This document shows, one piece after another, positions 19,129 through 28,266 of a stretch of DNA of 44,027 nucleotides (position 1 is the stretch's first letter; each line of letters begins with the position of its first letter). This DNA comes from Chloroflexota bacterium (GTDB lineage Bacteria; Chloroflexota; Dormibacteria; Dormibacterales; Dormibacteraceae): positions 1 through 44,027 of the forward strand of contig VBIA01000162.1 of the NCBI GenBank assembly GCA_005879985.1, in the 5' to 3' direction. The position numbers were made by a program, and so were the translations under genes. The notes beneath the pieces are model-generated. The model saw only the letters and a list, made by a program, of their open reading frames with translations, had not been told where the DNA came from and did no database searches.

Positions 19129-21761
19129 GCGATTGCCTGCTGTTGCCGCTCGAGCAGCGCTCCGGCGGCAAGCGTGAGCTCAGCGGTTGGGAAGCGGTGT
19201 GGAAGTCTCTCGGTGAGGGCGAGGCGGAGCGTCTGCCGTTCGGCCGCGGCGTCGGATGGAAGCCGGTCGGCGTGCCGCGCCAGCTTGCGGCGACGAGCGG
19301 CGCACAGAGCGTGTGGTACCGGACGGTGTTTCCGCGACCGGATCACTCGGGTCGCGTGGTGTTGCGCATCGGCGGCGCGTTCACCGCCACCCATGCGTGG
19401 TTGAACGGACGCCTTCTCGGATCGCACTACGGCCACTTCTCGGCCTTTGGCTTCGACCTAACTCCCTATCTGAAACCCGACAACGAGCTCGTCATCTGCT
19501 GCGAATCGCCGGTGGAGGCGCGGCTCGACCGCAAGCGCCACATCATGGGCCACTTCAACGATGGCGACCTGCGGCCCTATCCGGCTTCGGCGTACATGAG
19601 CCTGGGCGAACCGTACCGGTGGGAGGTTCCGCTCGGTCTGTGGCGGCCTGTCGAGCTCGAATACGTCGGCCCGATCGTCATCGACTGGCTCCGCCTCAAG
19701 CCGAGCTTTGAAGCCGGCGACGGGCGCCTCGAGGTGGAGGCACGGCTGCGCAACCTCGACGGCAGGCAGATGGACGGCGAGGTGGAGCTGGTCGTGTCCC
19801 CAGGTCAGGGTGAGGGCGTCCTGCGGCTGAAGCGAGAGTTCCGCATCGCCGGCGGCGGCGACCAGCCGATGTCCATGCGCCTGGCGCTGCCGGGCGCGCG
19901 GAAGTGGGAGCCGTGGCGATTAGGGGAGCAGGCAATGTATCGCGCCGAGATGGCTGTGCAAGTGAGCGGCGCCGAGTCATCGCGCGTGGAAGACGCCTTC
20001 GGGTTCCGCGACCTCAAGTGGGACATCGGGCCTCGCCGGTGGAGCCTGTCGGTCAACGACCGCCCGATGTTTCTGCGCGGCGCCTGCTACGCGCCGTCAC
20101 ATCGAATGGACGAGCTCACCGCCGAGCAGTTCGCGGCCGACCTGCGGCTGGCGAAGGAAACGAATCTCGATGCCCTGCGGGTGATCGCCAACGTGCTGCC
20201 ACGCGATTTCTACCGGCTGGCGGACCAGGCGGGGGTGCTGCTGCTGCAGGAACTGCCGCTGCTCGGCACGTACGCCTATCAGGCCCGCGCGGATGACGCG
20301 CGCTTCTTCGAGACGACCGCGAAAGAGATGCAGGCCGAGATGGTCGAGCTGCTGCGCAACCATCCGTCCATCGCAGTGTGGATCGCGCACGACGATCCGC
20401 CATGGCTGCCGGACAACGCCGACATGGGCGACGTGCATGTGGTGCGCCAAAACCATTCGATCGACCAGGACCTGAAGGCCGGCTTCGAGGCGCTGGACCC
20501 GACACGTCCCGCGCTCCCTGCCAGCGGCGAAACCGATGTTCACCTGAGGCTCGGCTGGGAAGAAGGGACGTGGAAAGACGTCATCGACACCGAGCCGTTG
20601 ATCGTCACCGCGTTCGGCGCGCAGTCGCTGCCGTCCATCGGCTCACCTGTGTGGGACGAAATCGGCGATCGCTTTCCAGTCGCGGACGACGAACCATCCT
20701 GGCGCTACGCCGGATTCCAGCCTGTCAACTGGGCGGAGCGTGGCGTGGGTCTGCCTTCGGCGCATCCGAGCCTCGACGCATACGTCCGCGCGTCGCAGAA
20801 CTATCACGCGCTGCTCGTGCGCGTGACCGCCGAGCACTTGCGGACGCGCAAGTTCGAGCCGTGCTGGGGCGCGTTCGCTTTCCACCTGATCGATCCCTTT
20901 CCGGCCATCGGCTGGGGATTGCTCGACGGAGCGCGTCAGAAGAAGGACGCACCGCTGGCGGCCTTGGCCGAAGCATTCCGGCCGACGCGCGTGATCATCG
21001 ACCCGCTCAGTACTGAGCCTGACCGTCCGGCCGGCGTCATCCAGCGACCAGACAAACCATTCAACGCGCGCATCGTCGTCGTGAATGACGATCCGCGAGT
21101 CGCGGGCGCGGGATCGGTGCGCTGGTCCGTCACGCGCGAGCGCGGCGTCGGGCTGCGGGGAGTGAGCCGCATCATGGACGCCGCGCAGCGCAAATCTTTT
21201 TCCGGGTCTGCGCAGTGCGAGGTGCCCACCGCGTTCGAGCCCGCGATCCACGCCGCCACGGTGAGCCTGGCCCTCCAGGCCGAGGGCGAGTACGTGCTCG
21301 CAGCGACGCTGCTCATCGCGGGCGAGGAGATCGATCGCACCGAGCTGCGATTCAGCGTGACGGCCAACGTTCCGCCCGCGCGACTGCGCCCCGAGCTTCC
21401 GCACTACCTCGCGGATCGGCTCGCCGACCTGCGCAGCCTGCAGGCGGAGAAGGACGGGCTGAGCCTGGTGCTCGAAAACAAAACGCGTCCCGCGGTTCTC
21501 ACCACGATGACCGGCCTCCGTCTCGACGGCAGGCTGCTGACCCGTCACGACATACAGATCGAGACGCACGCTGGACGCGCACCGCTGCCACGCCGGCTCG
21601 ACCTCGGGCTCGGACGGCGCGTCCGCGTCTACGTCGTTACCGGCGAACCCCTCGCGCCCGGGGCGCACACGCTCGAGGCGGACGTCAGCATCGCGGGAGT
21701 TGGCTCAGGGCGGCTGCTGATCGAAGGTCAGGTGCCGGCTGAGGCGCCATCGGCTCTGTAA
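19125..21761 (+). CDS. Glycoside hydrolase family 2-like protein lacking canonical catalytic residues
   Basis: Sugar-binding/beta-sandwich N-terminus (GGAFTATHAWLNGRLLGSHYGHFSAFGFDLTPYL), RGACYAPSHR, LLLQELPLLGTY, NHPSIAVWIAHDDPPW, LIVTAFGAQSLPS. GTG start overlaps upstream TGA. Confidence 0.82.
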   Translation: MSDCLLLPLEQRSGGKRELSGWEAVWKSLGEGEAERLPFGRGVGWKPVGVPRQLAATSGAQSVWYRTVFPRPDHSGRVVLRIGGAFTATHAWLNGRLLGSHYGHFSAFGFDLTPYLKPDNELVICCESPVEARLDRKRHIMGHFNDGDLRPYPASAYMSLGEPYRWEVPLGLWRPVELEYVGPIVIDWLRLKPSFEAGDGRLEVEARLRNLDGRQMDGEVELVVSPGQGEGVLRLKREFRIAGGGDQPMSMRLALPGARKWEPWRLGEQAMYRAEMAVQVSGAESSRVEDAFGFRDLKWDIGPRRWSLSVNDRPMFLRGACYAPSHRMDELTAEQFAADLRLAKETNLDALRVIANVLPRDFYRLADQAGVLLLQELPLLGTYAYQARADDARFFETTAKEMQAEMVELLRNHPSIAVWIAHDDPPWLPDNADMGDVHVVRQNHSIDQDLKAGFEALDPTRPALPASGETDVHLRLGWEEGTWKDVIDTEPLIVTAFGAQSLPSIGSPVWDEIGDRFPVADDEPSWRYAGFQPVNWAERGVGLPSAHPSLDAYVRASQNYHALLVRVTAEHLRTRKFEPCWGAFAFHLIDPFPAIGWGLLDGARQKKDAPLAALAEAFRPTRVIIDPLSTEPDRPAGVIQRPDKPFNARIVVVNDDPRVAGAGSVRWSVTRERGVGLRGVSRIMDAAQRKSFSGSAQCEVPTAFEPAIHAATVSLALQAEGEYVLAATLLIAGEEIDRTELRFSVTANVPPARLRPELPHYLADRLADLRSLQAEKDGLSLVLENKTRPAVLTTMTGLRLDGRLLTRHDIQIETHAGRAPLPRRLDLGLGRRVRVYVVTGEPLAPGAHTLEADVSIAGVGSGRLLIEGQVPAEAPSAL

Positions 21762-21844
21762 CTTGGCCCAAGTCCAGACCGGATGGCATACTTCGCAGCA
21801 CCGCTTTCGTAACGAGATTCCCAACAGGGAGGCCCTTCCACCGG

Positions 21845-23329
21845 ATGCCGATCGAGTACGCAGAAATAATCCTGGCCGTCGTGGCCCTGTTCGCCGGAAT
21901 CCTTTACCTCAGGGTCCGCCGGACGCGGTCCAAGGGCAAGAAGAACAAGAACGCCGTCCGGCCCGCGTCACCGTCGCGCACCGGGATGGCGAGCCAGCCG
22001 GCCCCGGAACAGCCTGCGGTGCAGACCTGGGCTCCGCCGGTGACAGCTCCGCGACCGGGGTCGGTTGCGTCGACGGTCGTCCAGACTCCTCCGCAGCCGG
22101 CGGCCAGCCCGAGCTGGGATCAGCCGGCCGCGGCGCCCGCTCCTGGCGCGCAACCGACGTGGGGCTCGGCCCAACCCGCGCCTTCGTGGGGCGCGCCGCC
22201 GGCAGGCTCACCTGGCAGCACGCCGACATCGACGTGGGGCGCACGGCGCCCGACAGGCGCGCAGTCTCCAGCTTGGGGCGGGCCTGGCGGTCCGCAAGCG
22301 CCTGCTCCACCGGTATCCGCACCGCCGCCCGCGGGAGCGCCGCCTCCGCCGCCACCCGCAGGGGCGCCACCTCCGCCGCCACCCTCAGCCGCGCCGCCTC
22401 CACCTCCGCCGGCCGCCGCACCGCCTCCTCCCGCGCCTGCGTGGGACGCCGCGCCTGCCGCCCCGGCCGCCCCTGCGGCAGCACCGCCTCCGTCCTGGGG
22501 AGCGCCCGCCGGTGCGCCGCCCGCGTGGGGCCCTCCGGCCGCCGCACCGGCGCCGCCTCCGGCCGCGCCCGCAGCGTCGTGGGACGTGCCTGCCGCGCCG
22601 CCCGCAGCCTCAGGTCCGGCTGGTTCCTGGGAGCCGCCCGCCGCGCCCGCGCCCTCGACCGCATGGCCTGCTGAGGCCCAGCCCGAGTCGTCTTCGCCAT
22701 GGGACACACCCAAGAGCGACGAGTCGCCCGCCGGATCGGCGTGGACCGTTCCCGCCGAGGCGCCGGTCGCCCAGCCGTCGTCGCCCCCGTGGAGCGCTTC
22801 GACGCCCGCGGCTCCAGCCCCACCGTGGAGCCCGCCCGCGCCGCCGGCCGCTTCAGCGCCCCCGCCCGCACCGCCCGCACCGCACATTCCCGTGGCGGAG
22901 CGCACGATCATCGCGCCGCCTCCGCAGCACGAGTCGACCACCGTCATCCCGGCCTGGCAGCCACCTCCCGCACCGGCGGCCAGCACAGGCGGGGAGACGC
23001 AACCGATCCTTCGGGCGCAAACAGGCGCCGGACCGCAGGCGCAGCTGAACATCGAGTCAGGTCCGGACGCCGGCAACAACCACCGCGCCGGCGACGCCGC
23101 CCTGCGCGTCGGCCGCTCGCCGGACAACGACCTGATCCTCCGCGACCCCGCGACCAGCGGCCATCACGCGCGTATCGAGCGGCGTGGCCAGCAGTTCTGG
23201 ATCGTCGACCTCGGCAGCACCAACGGCACCCTGGTGAACGGCGAGCCCATCCAGGAGAAAGAGCTGAACCACGGCGACCGCATAACGGTCGGTCAGAACG
23301 CAGTCAGCTTCGCGATCGTAGAGGCGTAG
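21845..23329 (+). CDS. FHA-domain protein with N-terminal TM segment and long Pro/Ala-rich linker
   Basis: AEIILAVVALFAGILYL; Pro/Ala-rich linker; LRVGRSPDNDLILRDPATSGHHARIERRGQQFWIVDLGSTNGTLVNGEPI. Confidence 0.9.
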   Translation: MPIEYAEIILAVVALFAGILYLRVRRTRSKGKKNKNAVRPASPSRTGMASQPAPEQPAVQTWAPPVTAPRPGSVASTVVQTPPQPAASPSWDQPAAAPAPGAQPTWGSAQPAPSWGAPPAGSPGSTPTSTWGARRPTGAQSPAWGGPGGPQAPAPPVSAPPPAGAPPPPPPAGAPPPPPPSAAPPPPPPAAAPPPPAPAWDAAPAAPAAPAAAPPPSWGAPAGAPPAWGPPAAAPAPPPAAPAASWDVPAAPPAASGPAGSWEPPAAPAPSTAWPAEAQPESSSPWDTPKSDESPAGSAWTVPAEAPVAQPSSPPWSASTPAAPAPPWSPPAPPAASAPPPAPPAPHIPVAERTIIAPPPQHESTTVIPAWQPPPAPAASTGGETQPILRAQTGAGPQAQLNIESGPDAGNNHRAGDAALRVGRSPDNDLILRDPATSGHHARIERRGQQFWIVDLGSTNGTLVNGEPIQEKELNHGDRITVGQNAVSFAIVEA

Positions 23330-23332
23330 CGC

Positions 23333-24163
23333 ATGCGGGTGAGGACCGCATCGGCGACCGATCCGGGTCTCGAGCGCGAGGAGAACGAGGACTCGGTCGT
23401 CGTCTGGCGCAACAAGGCGGGGCTCGAGTCGCTGCTGGTCGTCTGCGACGGGATGGGCGGCCACGCGGCCGGCCAGACCGCGAGCTCGATGGCGGTAAAG
23501 ACGTTCACCGCGGCGCTCGCCGAGGATGGAGACGAAGGTCCTGACCTCAACCGCTTGAAGCGCGCGTGCAAGGCGGCCAACACGGCGGTGTTCGAAGCGG
23601 CGAAGTCGAACCCCGCGTGGGAAGGGATGGGCAGCACGATCGTCGTGGTCGCCATCCGCGGCGGCGAGCTCGGGCTCGTCAACGTCGGCGACAGCCCCGC
23701 GTATCTCTTTCGCAACGGCGGTGCCAGGCTCATCTCGCAGGACCACTCGTGGCCGGCAGAGCAGGTGCGCCTCGGCGTCATCAAGCCGGAGGAGGCCGCG
23801 GACCATCCGCTCAAGCACCGGCTGACGCGCGCCATCGGCGTGTGGGAATCGATTCAGTCCTACACCGATAAGGTGAAGCTCGAGGCCGGTGACACGATCG
23901 TGCTGTGCAGCGACGGCATCGAGACTGCAGGCGTGAGCGTCGAGGAGATGGGGGAGCTGCTTCTCCAGGGCGGCGACCTGGACAAGGGCATCAAGCGCGT
24001 TATCGAGCGATGCCGCGACCTCGGGGCGCCCGACAACATCACGCTCGCGGTCGCCCGGGCCGAGGTTGACATCACCGCGACGCAAGCGCTGCCGAAGCTG
24101 ACGTCAACCACTGCGATCCCGAGGCTGAAGAAGATCAGCCAGCTACAGAAAGGATCCAGCTAG
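23333..24163 (+). CDS. PP2C-family Ser/Thr protein phosphatase
   Basis: TDPGLEREENEDSVVVW, VVCDGMGGHAAGQTASSMAV, NVGDSPAYLFRNG, LCSDGIE, GAPDNITLAVAR. Confidence 0.92.
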   Translation: MRVRTASATDPGLEREENEDSVVVWRNKAGLESLLVVCDGMGGHAAGQTASSMAVKTFTAALAEDGDEGPDLNRLKRACKAANTAVFEAAKSNPAWEGMGSTIVVVAIRGGELGLVNVGDSPAYLFRNGGARLISQDHSWPAEQVRLGVIKPEEAADHPLKHRLTRAIGVWESIQSYTDKVKLEAGDTIVLCSDGIETAGVSVEEMGELLLQGGDLDKGIKRVIERCRDLGAPDNITLAVARAEVDITATQALPKLTSTTAIPRLKKISQLQKGSS

Positions 24164-24185
24164 CGGATTTCGCCTCTCTGGCGCC

Positions 24186-24202
24186 AAACGGGTGGAATTG
24201 AC
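24186..24202. repeat. Degenerate/half copy of the palindromic intergenic element (TCTGGCGCCAAACGGGTGGAATT)
   Basis: TGGCGCCA palindrome followed by AACGGGT..GGAATT, as in element B; no second arm. Confidence 0.4.
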
Positions 24203-24212
24203 GGACCCTCGA

Positions 24213-25394
24213 TCAGTAGGCTCTGACCAGCAGCTCGCTCACGTGCTCGACGCGCACCTGCGACCCGCGCGCGCTTAGCCCCGCCGCGAGCTGCATCTGG
24301 CAGCCCGGGTTTGCGGTCACGACCAGCTCCGCGCCGGTGCTGGTCAGGTCGTCGATCTTCTCATCCAGGATCCGCCTGGACATCTGCGCCTCGAGGGTGC
24401 TGTACAGGCCTGCGGCGCCGCAGCAGATGTCGGGGTGGCGCATCTCCACGAGCTGCACGCCCGGCACTGAACGGATGAGCTCGCGCGGCTGCTTCTTGAT
24501 TCGCTGTGCGTGCGCAAGGTGGCATGCGTCCTGATAGGTCACCTTCACCTTCACGTCGCGCTTCGGTTGCGGCATGCCGATCTCGGCGAGCCATTCGCTG
24601 AGGTCCTTAACGCGTCCCTTCAGCTCGGGGTAGAAGTCCTTCAGATGCGAACCGCAGCCGGCGGAGTCGACCACGAGTGCGTCGAACTGGCCTGACGCGT
24701 AAACGCGCGAGTTGTAGTCGCGCAGACGCTCGGCCTCCTGGAGGTCGCCGTTGTGCGCGTGCAGCGCACCGCAGCAGCGCTCGTTCTGCGGGAACCACAC
24801 GTCGCAGCCCGCGAGCTGCAGCAGCTTGACCGCGGCGTCATGCGATTGCGGGTACAGGATCGGCATCACGCAACCGACTAGGAAGGCGACGCGGTAGGGC
24901 CGCGTGCCGATCGCCGGCGCCACGCCATCTGCCGGCGGCTTGAAAGCCGCGCGCAGCGCTGGCAGCTGGCGGCCTGAGCTCACCACCGACGTCAGGCGCA
25001 CCGCCTGAGCGACCCTGGTCATGGCGCCGAACGCGCGCAGCCGCCGCGGATGCGCGACCAGCTGGCGCAGCGCGGTCTTCGCGATCCAGCGTTTGGCGGT
25101 CGGACGCCGCATTCGCTCCACCTCGGAGCGGCCTGCCTCGATGATGCGGCCGTACGGCACGCCTGACGGGCACACCGCCTCGCATGTCCTGCAGCCGAGG
25201 CACAGGTCGATGTGCTTCACCTGCTTCTCGTCGAAGGTCATCTGCCCGCGCTTCCACTGCGTCATCAAGTAGATGCGGCCGCGCGGCGATTCGGTCTCGA
25301 GCCCGGTGACGCGGAACGTCGGGCAGGCGTCGAGGCACAGCCCGCAGTGCACGCACGTCGCGAGATCGTCGTCACTCAGCAGGTTGAAGCTCAG
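24213..25394 (-). CDS. glcF: Glycolate oxidase iron-sulfur subunit; CTG start overlapping glcE stop
   Basis: CTG AGC TTC AAC CTG CTG..: (M)SFNLLSDDDLATCVHCGLCLDACPTF...CLGCRTCEAVCPSGVPYG; two 4Fe-4S motifs. SD GGGGAGG 8 nt before CTG. Track start GTG 25352 would remove the first cluster Cys. Confidence 0.87.
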   Translation of the reverse strand: MSFNLLSDDDLATCVHCGLCLDACPTFRVTGLETESPRGRIYLMTQWKRGQMTFDEKQVKHIDLCLGCRTCEAVCPSGVPYGRIIEAGRSEVERMRRPTAKRWIAKTALRQLVAHPRRLRAFGAMTRVAQAVRLTSVVSSGRQLPALRAAFKPPADGVAPAIGTRPYRVAFLVGCVMPILYPQSHDAAVKLLQLAGCDVWFPQNERCCGALHAHNGDLQEAERLRDYNSRVYASGQFDALVVDSAGCGSHLKDFYPELKGRVKDLSEWLAEIGMPQPKRDVKVKVTYQDACHLAHAQRIKKQPRELIRSVPGVQLVEMRHPDICCGAAGLYSTLEAQMSRRILDEKIDDLTSTGAELVVTANPGCQMQLAAGLSARGSQVRVEHVSELLVRAY

Positions 25395-26467
25395 ACCACA
25401 AACCTCCCCGGATTCAAGACGTGGTGCGGGTCGAAGGCATCCTTGAGGCGTCGCATGACGTCGAGCGTGGGCGGTGGGGTGCCCCAGGCGCCGACCTCGT
25501 TCTTTACATCGTCAGGTGCGGCCATCAGGACAAGCGATCCGCCCGCGGCCTCGGCGAGCTTGCGCACCTTCTCCACCTCGGCGGCATCGCCGAAAGACCA
25601 GTGCGCGAGGCCGGTGCCTGGTGAGCACCACCAGCGCGCGCCGGCGGGCAACGACTCGATGACCCGGCGAAGCTCAGTCCGTGGCGTGGCGATCCGCGCC
25701 CATCGAGCAGGCGCGGAGCGCGAGTGCTCACGCCAGACGCTCTCGTCAGCTTGCGCCCAACCCGTGGCCTTGACGGTGACGTCGACGGCGTCCGGGCTGC
25801 CGAAGTAGCGTGCGATCACGCGACCATCGGAGAAGAGCTCCAGCGCTGCCGGCGCCATGGGCAGCGACAGCACGTGATCGGCCGCAGTCCAGCCGTCCTG
25901 GGATTCGACGGTCACGTCGCGCAGCGGACGTGGGAAGACCTTGAACGACGCCGCCACGATGACGCCGAGCGAGCCGTGGGCGCCGACGTGCAGCTTCATC
26001 AGGTCGTAGCCGGAGACATTCTTGACGACGCGCCCGCCGGCGCTCGCGAGCTTGCCGTCGGGCAGCGCCACGCGAATGCCGATCGTGAAATCGCGCGCGG
26101 AGCCGTAGCGCAGTCGCAGCGGCCCGGTCCAACCGCCCGCGAGCAGCCCGCCTACCGTGTGACCCGGCGAGTTGAACGGGTCGAGCGGCAGGAACTGACC
26201 GGATTTCGCGAGGTGCTCCTGCAGAGCCTCGAGCTGGATCCCAGCCTCCACTGTCACCACCATGTCGGCGGCAGCGTGCTCGATGACACGGTCGAGCGCG
26301 GTCATCCGAAGCTCGACGTCGCATCTTTCCAGGAGGCCGCCCATGGTCGCGGCGCGGCCGCCGCCGATCGGCGTCACGCTTTTGCCTGCCGCGGCCGCCT
26401 CGCGCAATGAGCTCGCGAGCTCGTCCGCTGATCGCGGCTTTACGACAGCGACATTCGTCACCACCAT
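25391..26467 (-). CDS. glcE: Glycolate oxidase FAD-binding subunit
   Basis: VTPIGGGRAATMGG...PGHTVGGLLAGGWTGPLRLRYGSARDFTIGIRVALPDGKLASAGGRVVKNVSGYDLMKLHVGAHGSLGVI...FDPHHVLNPGRF; start ATG 26467. Confidence 0.88.
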   Translation of the reverse strand: MVVTNVAVVKPRSADELASSLREAAAAGKSVTPIGGGRAATMGGLLERCDVELRMTALDRVIEHAAADMVVTVEAGIQLEALQEHLAKSGQFLPLDPFNSPGHTVGGLLAGGWTGPLRLRYGSARDFTIGIRVALPDGKLASAGGRVVKNVSGYDLMKLHVGAHGSLGVIVAASFKVFPRPLRDVTVESQDGWTAADHVLSLPMAPAALELFSDGRVIARYFGSPDAVDVTVKATGWAQADESVWREHSRSAPARWARIATPRTELRRVIESLPAGARWWCSPGTGLAHWSFGDAAEVEKVRKLAEAAGGSLVLMAAPDDVKNEVGAWGTPPPTLDVMRRLKDAFDPHHVLNPGRFVV

Positions 26468-27900
26468 TTCGCCTCGACGGCGAAGCCGGTGCGGCCTGCG
26501 AGGCGCACCTGCCTTCGGGACGGGTCGGGGAAGATCTTTCCCGGATTCAGAAGCCCGTTGGGGTCGAGCGTGTCCTTCACGCGGTGCATCGCGTCCAGGT
26601 CGTCTGGGCTGAACACCCACGGCATGTAAGCGTTCTTCTCCAGTCCGATGCCATGCTCGCCCGACAGCGCCCCCCCGAGCTCGACCACCGCGCGCAGCAT
26701 CTCCTCGCCCGCGTCCTCGACCTGGTGCAGCACCTCGCGGTCGCGCATGTCGAACAGGATGTTGGGGTGAAGGTTGCCGTCGCCCGCGTGAAAAACGTTG
26801 GCGACCGGCAGCCGGTAGTGCTCGCCGATCTCTCCCACCGCTGAGAGCACCTGTGGCAGCCGGGACCGCGGCACCACCCCGTCGTGCAGGTAGTAATTGG
26901 GCTTGATCCTGCCCAGCGCGCCGATGGCTCCCTTGCGGCCCGCCCACAGCAGGTCGCGCTCGGCGGGGCTCTGGGCCTCGCGCATCGCGTAGCCCTGGTT
27001 CTTCGCCAGCACGTCGCGGATCGCCACGATCAGCTCGCGCGTGGCCTCGGGGATGCCGTCGACCTCGACGAGCAGCACCGCGCCCGCATCGGTCGGATAG
27101 CCGGCGCGGTAGTGGGCTTCGACCGCGCCGACCGTGACCTGGTCCATCATCTCGAGCGCCGCCGGGACGATGCCGCTGCTGATCACGCCCGACACGGCCT
27201 GGCTCGCGGTCTCGATGGAGGGAAAGGCGGCGAGCAGCGTCGCGATGCTCGGCGGCGTGCGCAGCAGCCGCACCTTGATCCTGGTGATCGCGCACAGCGT
27301 GCCCTCCGATCCGACGAGCACTCCGCAAAGATCGAGGCCCACGCGGTCCGGTGCGTCACCGCTGACCCAGTGCACGCTGCCGTCTGCGAGCACAACCTCC
27401 ATGCCCAGCACGTGGTTGGTGGTGACGCCGTAGTAGAGGCAGTGCGGGCCGCCCGAGTTCTCGGCCGCGTTGCCGCCGATGGTGCAGGCCTTCTGGCTCG
27501 ACGGATCGGGCGCATAGAAAAGGTGATGCGGCGCCGCGGCCAGCGACAGCTCCTGATTCACGACGCCGGGCTCGACCAGTGCTGTCTGGGCGACCGGATC
27601 GATCTCGAGGATGCGGCGCATGCGGGTCACCTGCAGCGCGATGCCGCCGCGAATCGTGACCGCGCCGCCCGACAATCCCGTGCCCGCTCCGCGCGGCACG
27701 ACCGGGATGCGGTGGCGAGCCGCGACCTTCATCACGTCGCTGACCTGCTTGGTGTTTGCGGGCAGCACGACGGCGTCAGGCACCGCGCCCTCGATCGACG
27801 CGTCGCGCTCGAAGATGCGCAGGTCGTCAGCGCCATCGATGACGTGGTCTCTGCCGACGATGCGTCGCAGCTCTTCGATGACCTGTGGGGTGAGAGGCAT
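26458..27900 (-). CDS. glcD: Glycolate/D-lactate dehydrogenase FAD-linked subunit
   Basis: MPLTPQVIEELRRIVGRDHVI...VVPRGAGTGLSGGAV...TIGGNAAENSGGPHCLYYGVTTNHVLGMEVVLADG...HAGDGNLHPNILFD...GEHGIGLEK. Confidence 0.92.
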   Translation of the reverse strand: MPLTPQVIEELRRIVGRDHVIDGADDLRIFERDASIEGAVPDAVVLPANTKQVSDVMKVAARHRIPVVPRGAGTGLSGGAVTIRGGIALQVTRMRRILEIDPVAQTALVEPGVVNQELSLAAAPHHLFYAPDPSSQKACTIGGNAAENSGGPHCLYYGVTTNHVLGMEVVLADGSVHWVSGDAPDRVGLDLCGVLVGSEGTLCAITRIKVRLLRTPPSIATLLAAFPSIETASQAVSGVISSGIVPAALEMMDQVTVGAVEAHYRAGYPTDAGAVLLVEVDGIPEATRELIVAIRDVLAKNQGYAMREAQSPAERDLLWAGRKGAIGALGRIKPNYYLHDGVVPRSRLPQVLSAVGEIGEHYRLPVANVFHAGDGNLHPNILFDMRDREVLHQVEDAGEEMLRAVVELGGALSGEHGIGLEKNAYMPWVFSPDDLDAMHRVKDTLDPNGLLNPGKIFPDPSRRQVRLAGRTGFAVEAKWW

Positions 27901-28238
27901 CAGGCCAGCGGCGCCTCGCGCTCGGGATCGCGCTCGAAGAGCTCGAAACGACGCGTCATGGAGCCAGGCATGCTCGGCGCCTCGACCGCCTCGCCGTCCG
28001 TGACGAGGAGCGCCAGCCAGCGATTGCATTCCTCATCGCCTGGCATGCGGTCGGAGCGCTCGAACACGGCTTCCTGGATGCGGCTGTGCGGCGAGACCTG
28101 GATCGTGTACCACACCGAGAGGCCGTCAGCCGTGATGTGGTGGTGGGTCTCGTCGATGCGCCGGTTGACCGGCAGCTTCATCGGCTTCGCCTCAGCGGCC
28201 GACCGTAGGCGGGCCGCTTCGGCCTCGATGGTCCCCAT
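27900..28238 (-). CDS. Uncharacterised 112-aa protein translationally coupled to glcD
   Basis: MGTIEAEAARLRSAAEAKPMKLPVNRRIDETHHHITADGLSVWYTIQVSPHSRIQEAVFERSDRMPGDEECNRWLALLVTDGEAVEAPSMPGSMTRRFELFERDPEREAPLA; TGATG overlap with glcD. Confidence 0.7.
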   Translation of the reverse strand: MGTIEAEAARLRSAAEAKPMKLPVNRRIDETHHHITADGLSVWYTIQVSPHSRIQEAVFERSDRMPGDEECNRWLALLVTDGEAVEAPSMPGSMTRRFELFERDPEREAPLA

Positions 28239-28266
28239 CGATCCCAGCTTAAACTCGACTGAGACC

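Noticed and set aside
22120-23127. 335-aa minus-strand Gly/Ala-rich ORF and other frames in the FHA linker
   Set aside because: Antisense of the Pro/Ala-rich linker of the FHA protein.
16932-24174. Shared 11-mer GGATTTCGCCT in two intergenic regions (16932 and 24164)
   Set aside because: An 11-bp match is expected by chance many times in 44 kb; not enough to call a repeat.
26468-27328. N-terminal part of the 645-aa minus-strand ORF (glcE frame)
   Set aside because: Shadow frame of glcD; true glcE start is ATG 26467.
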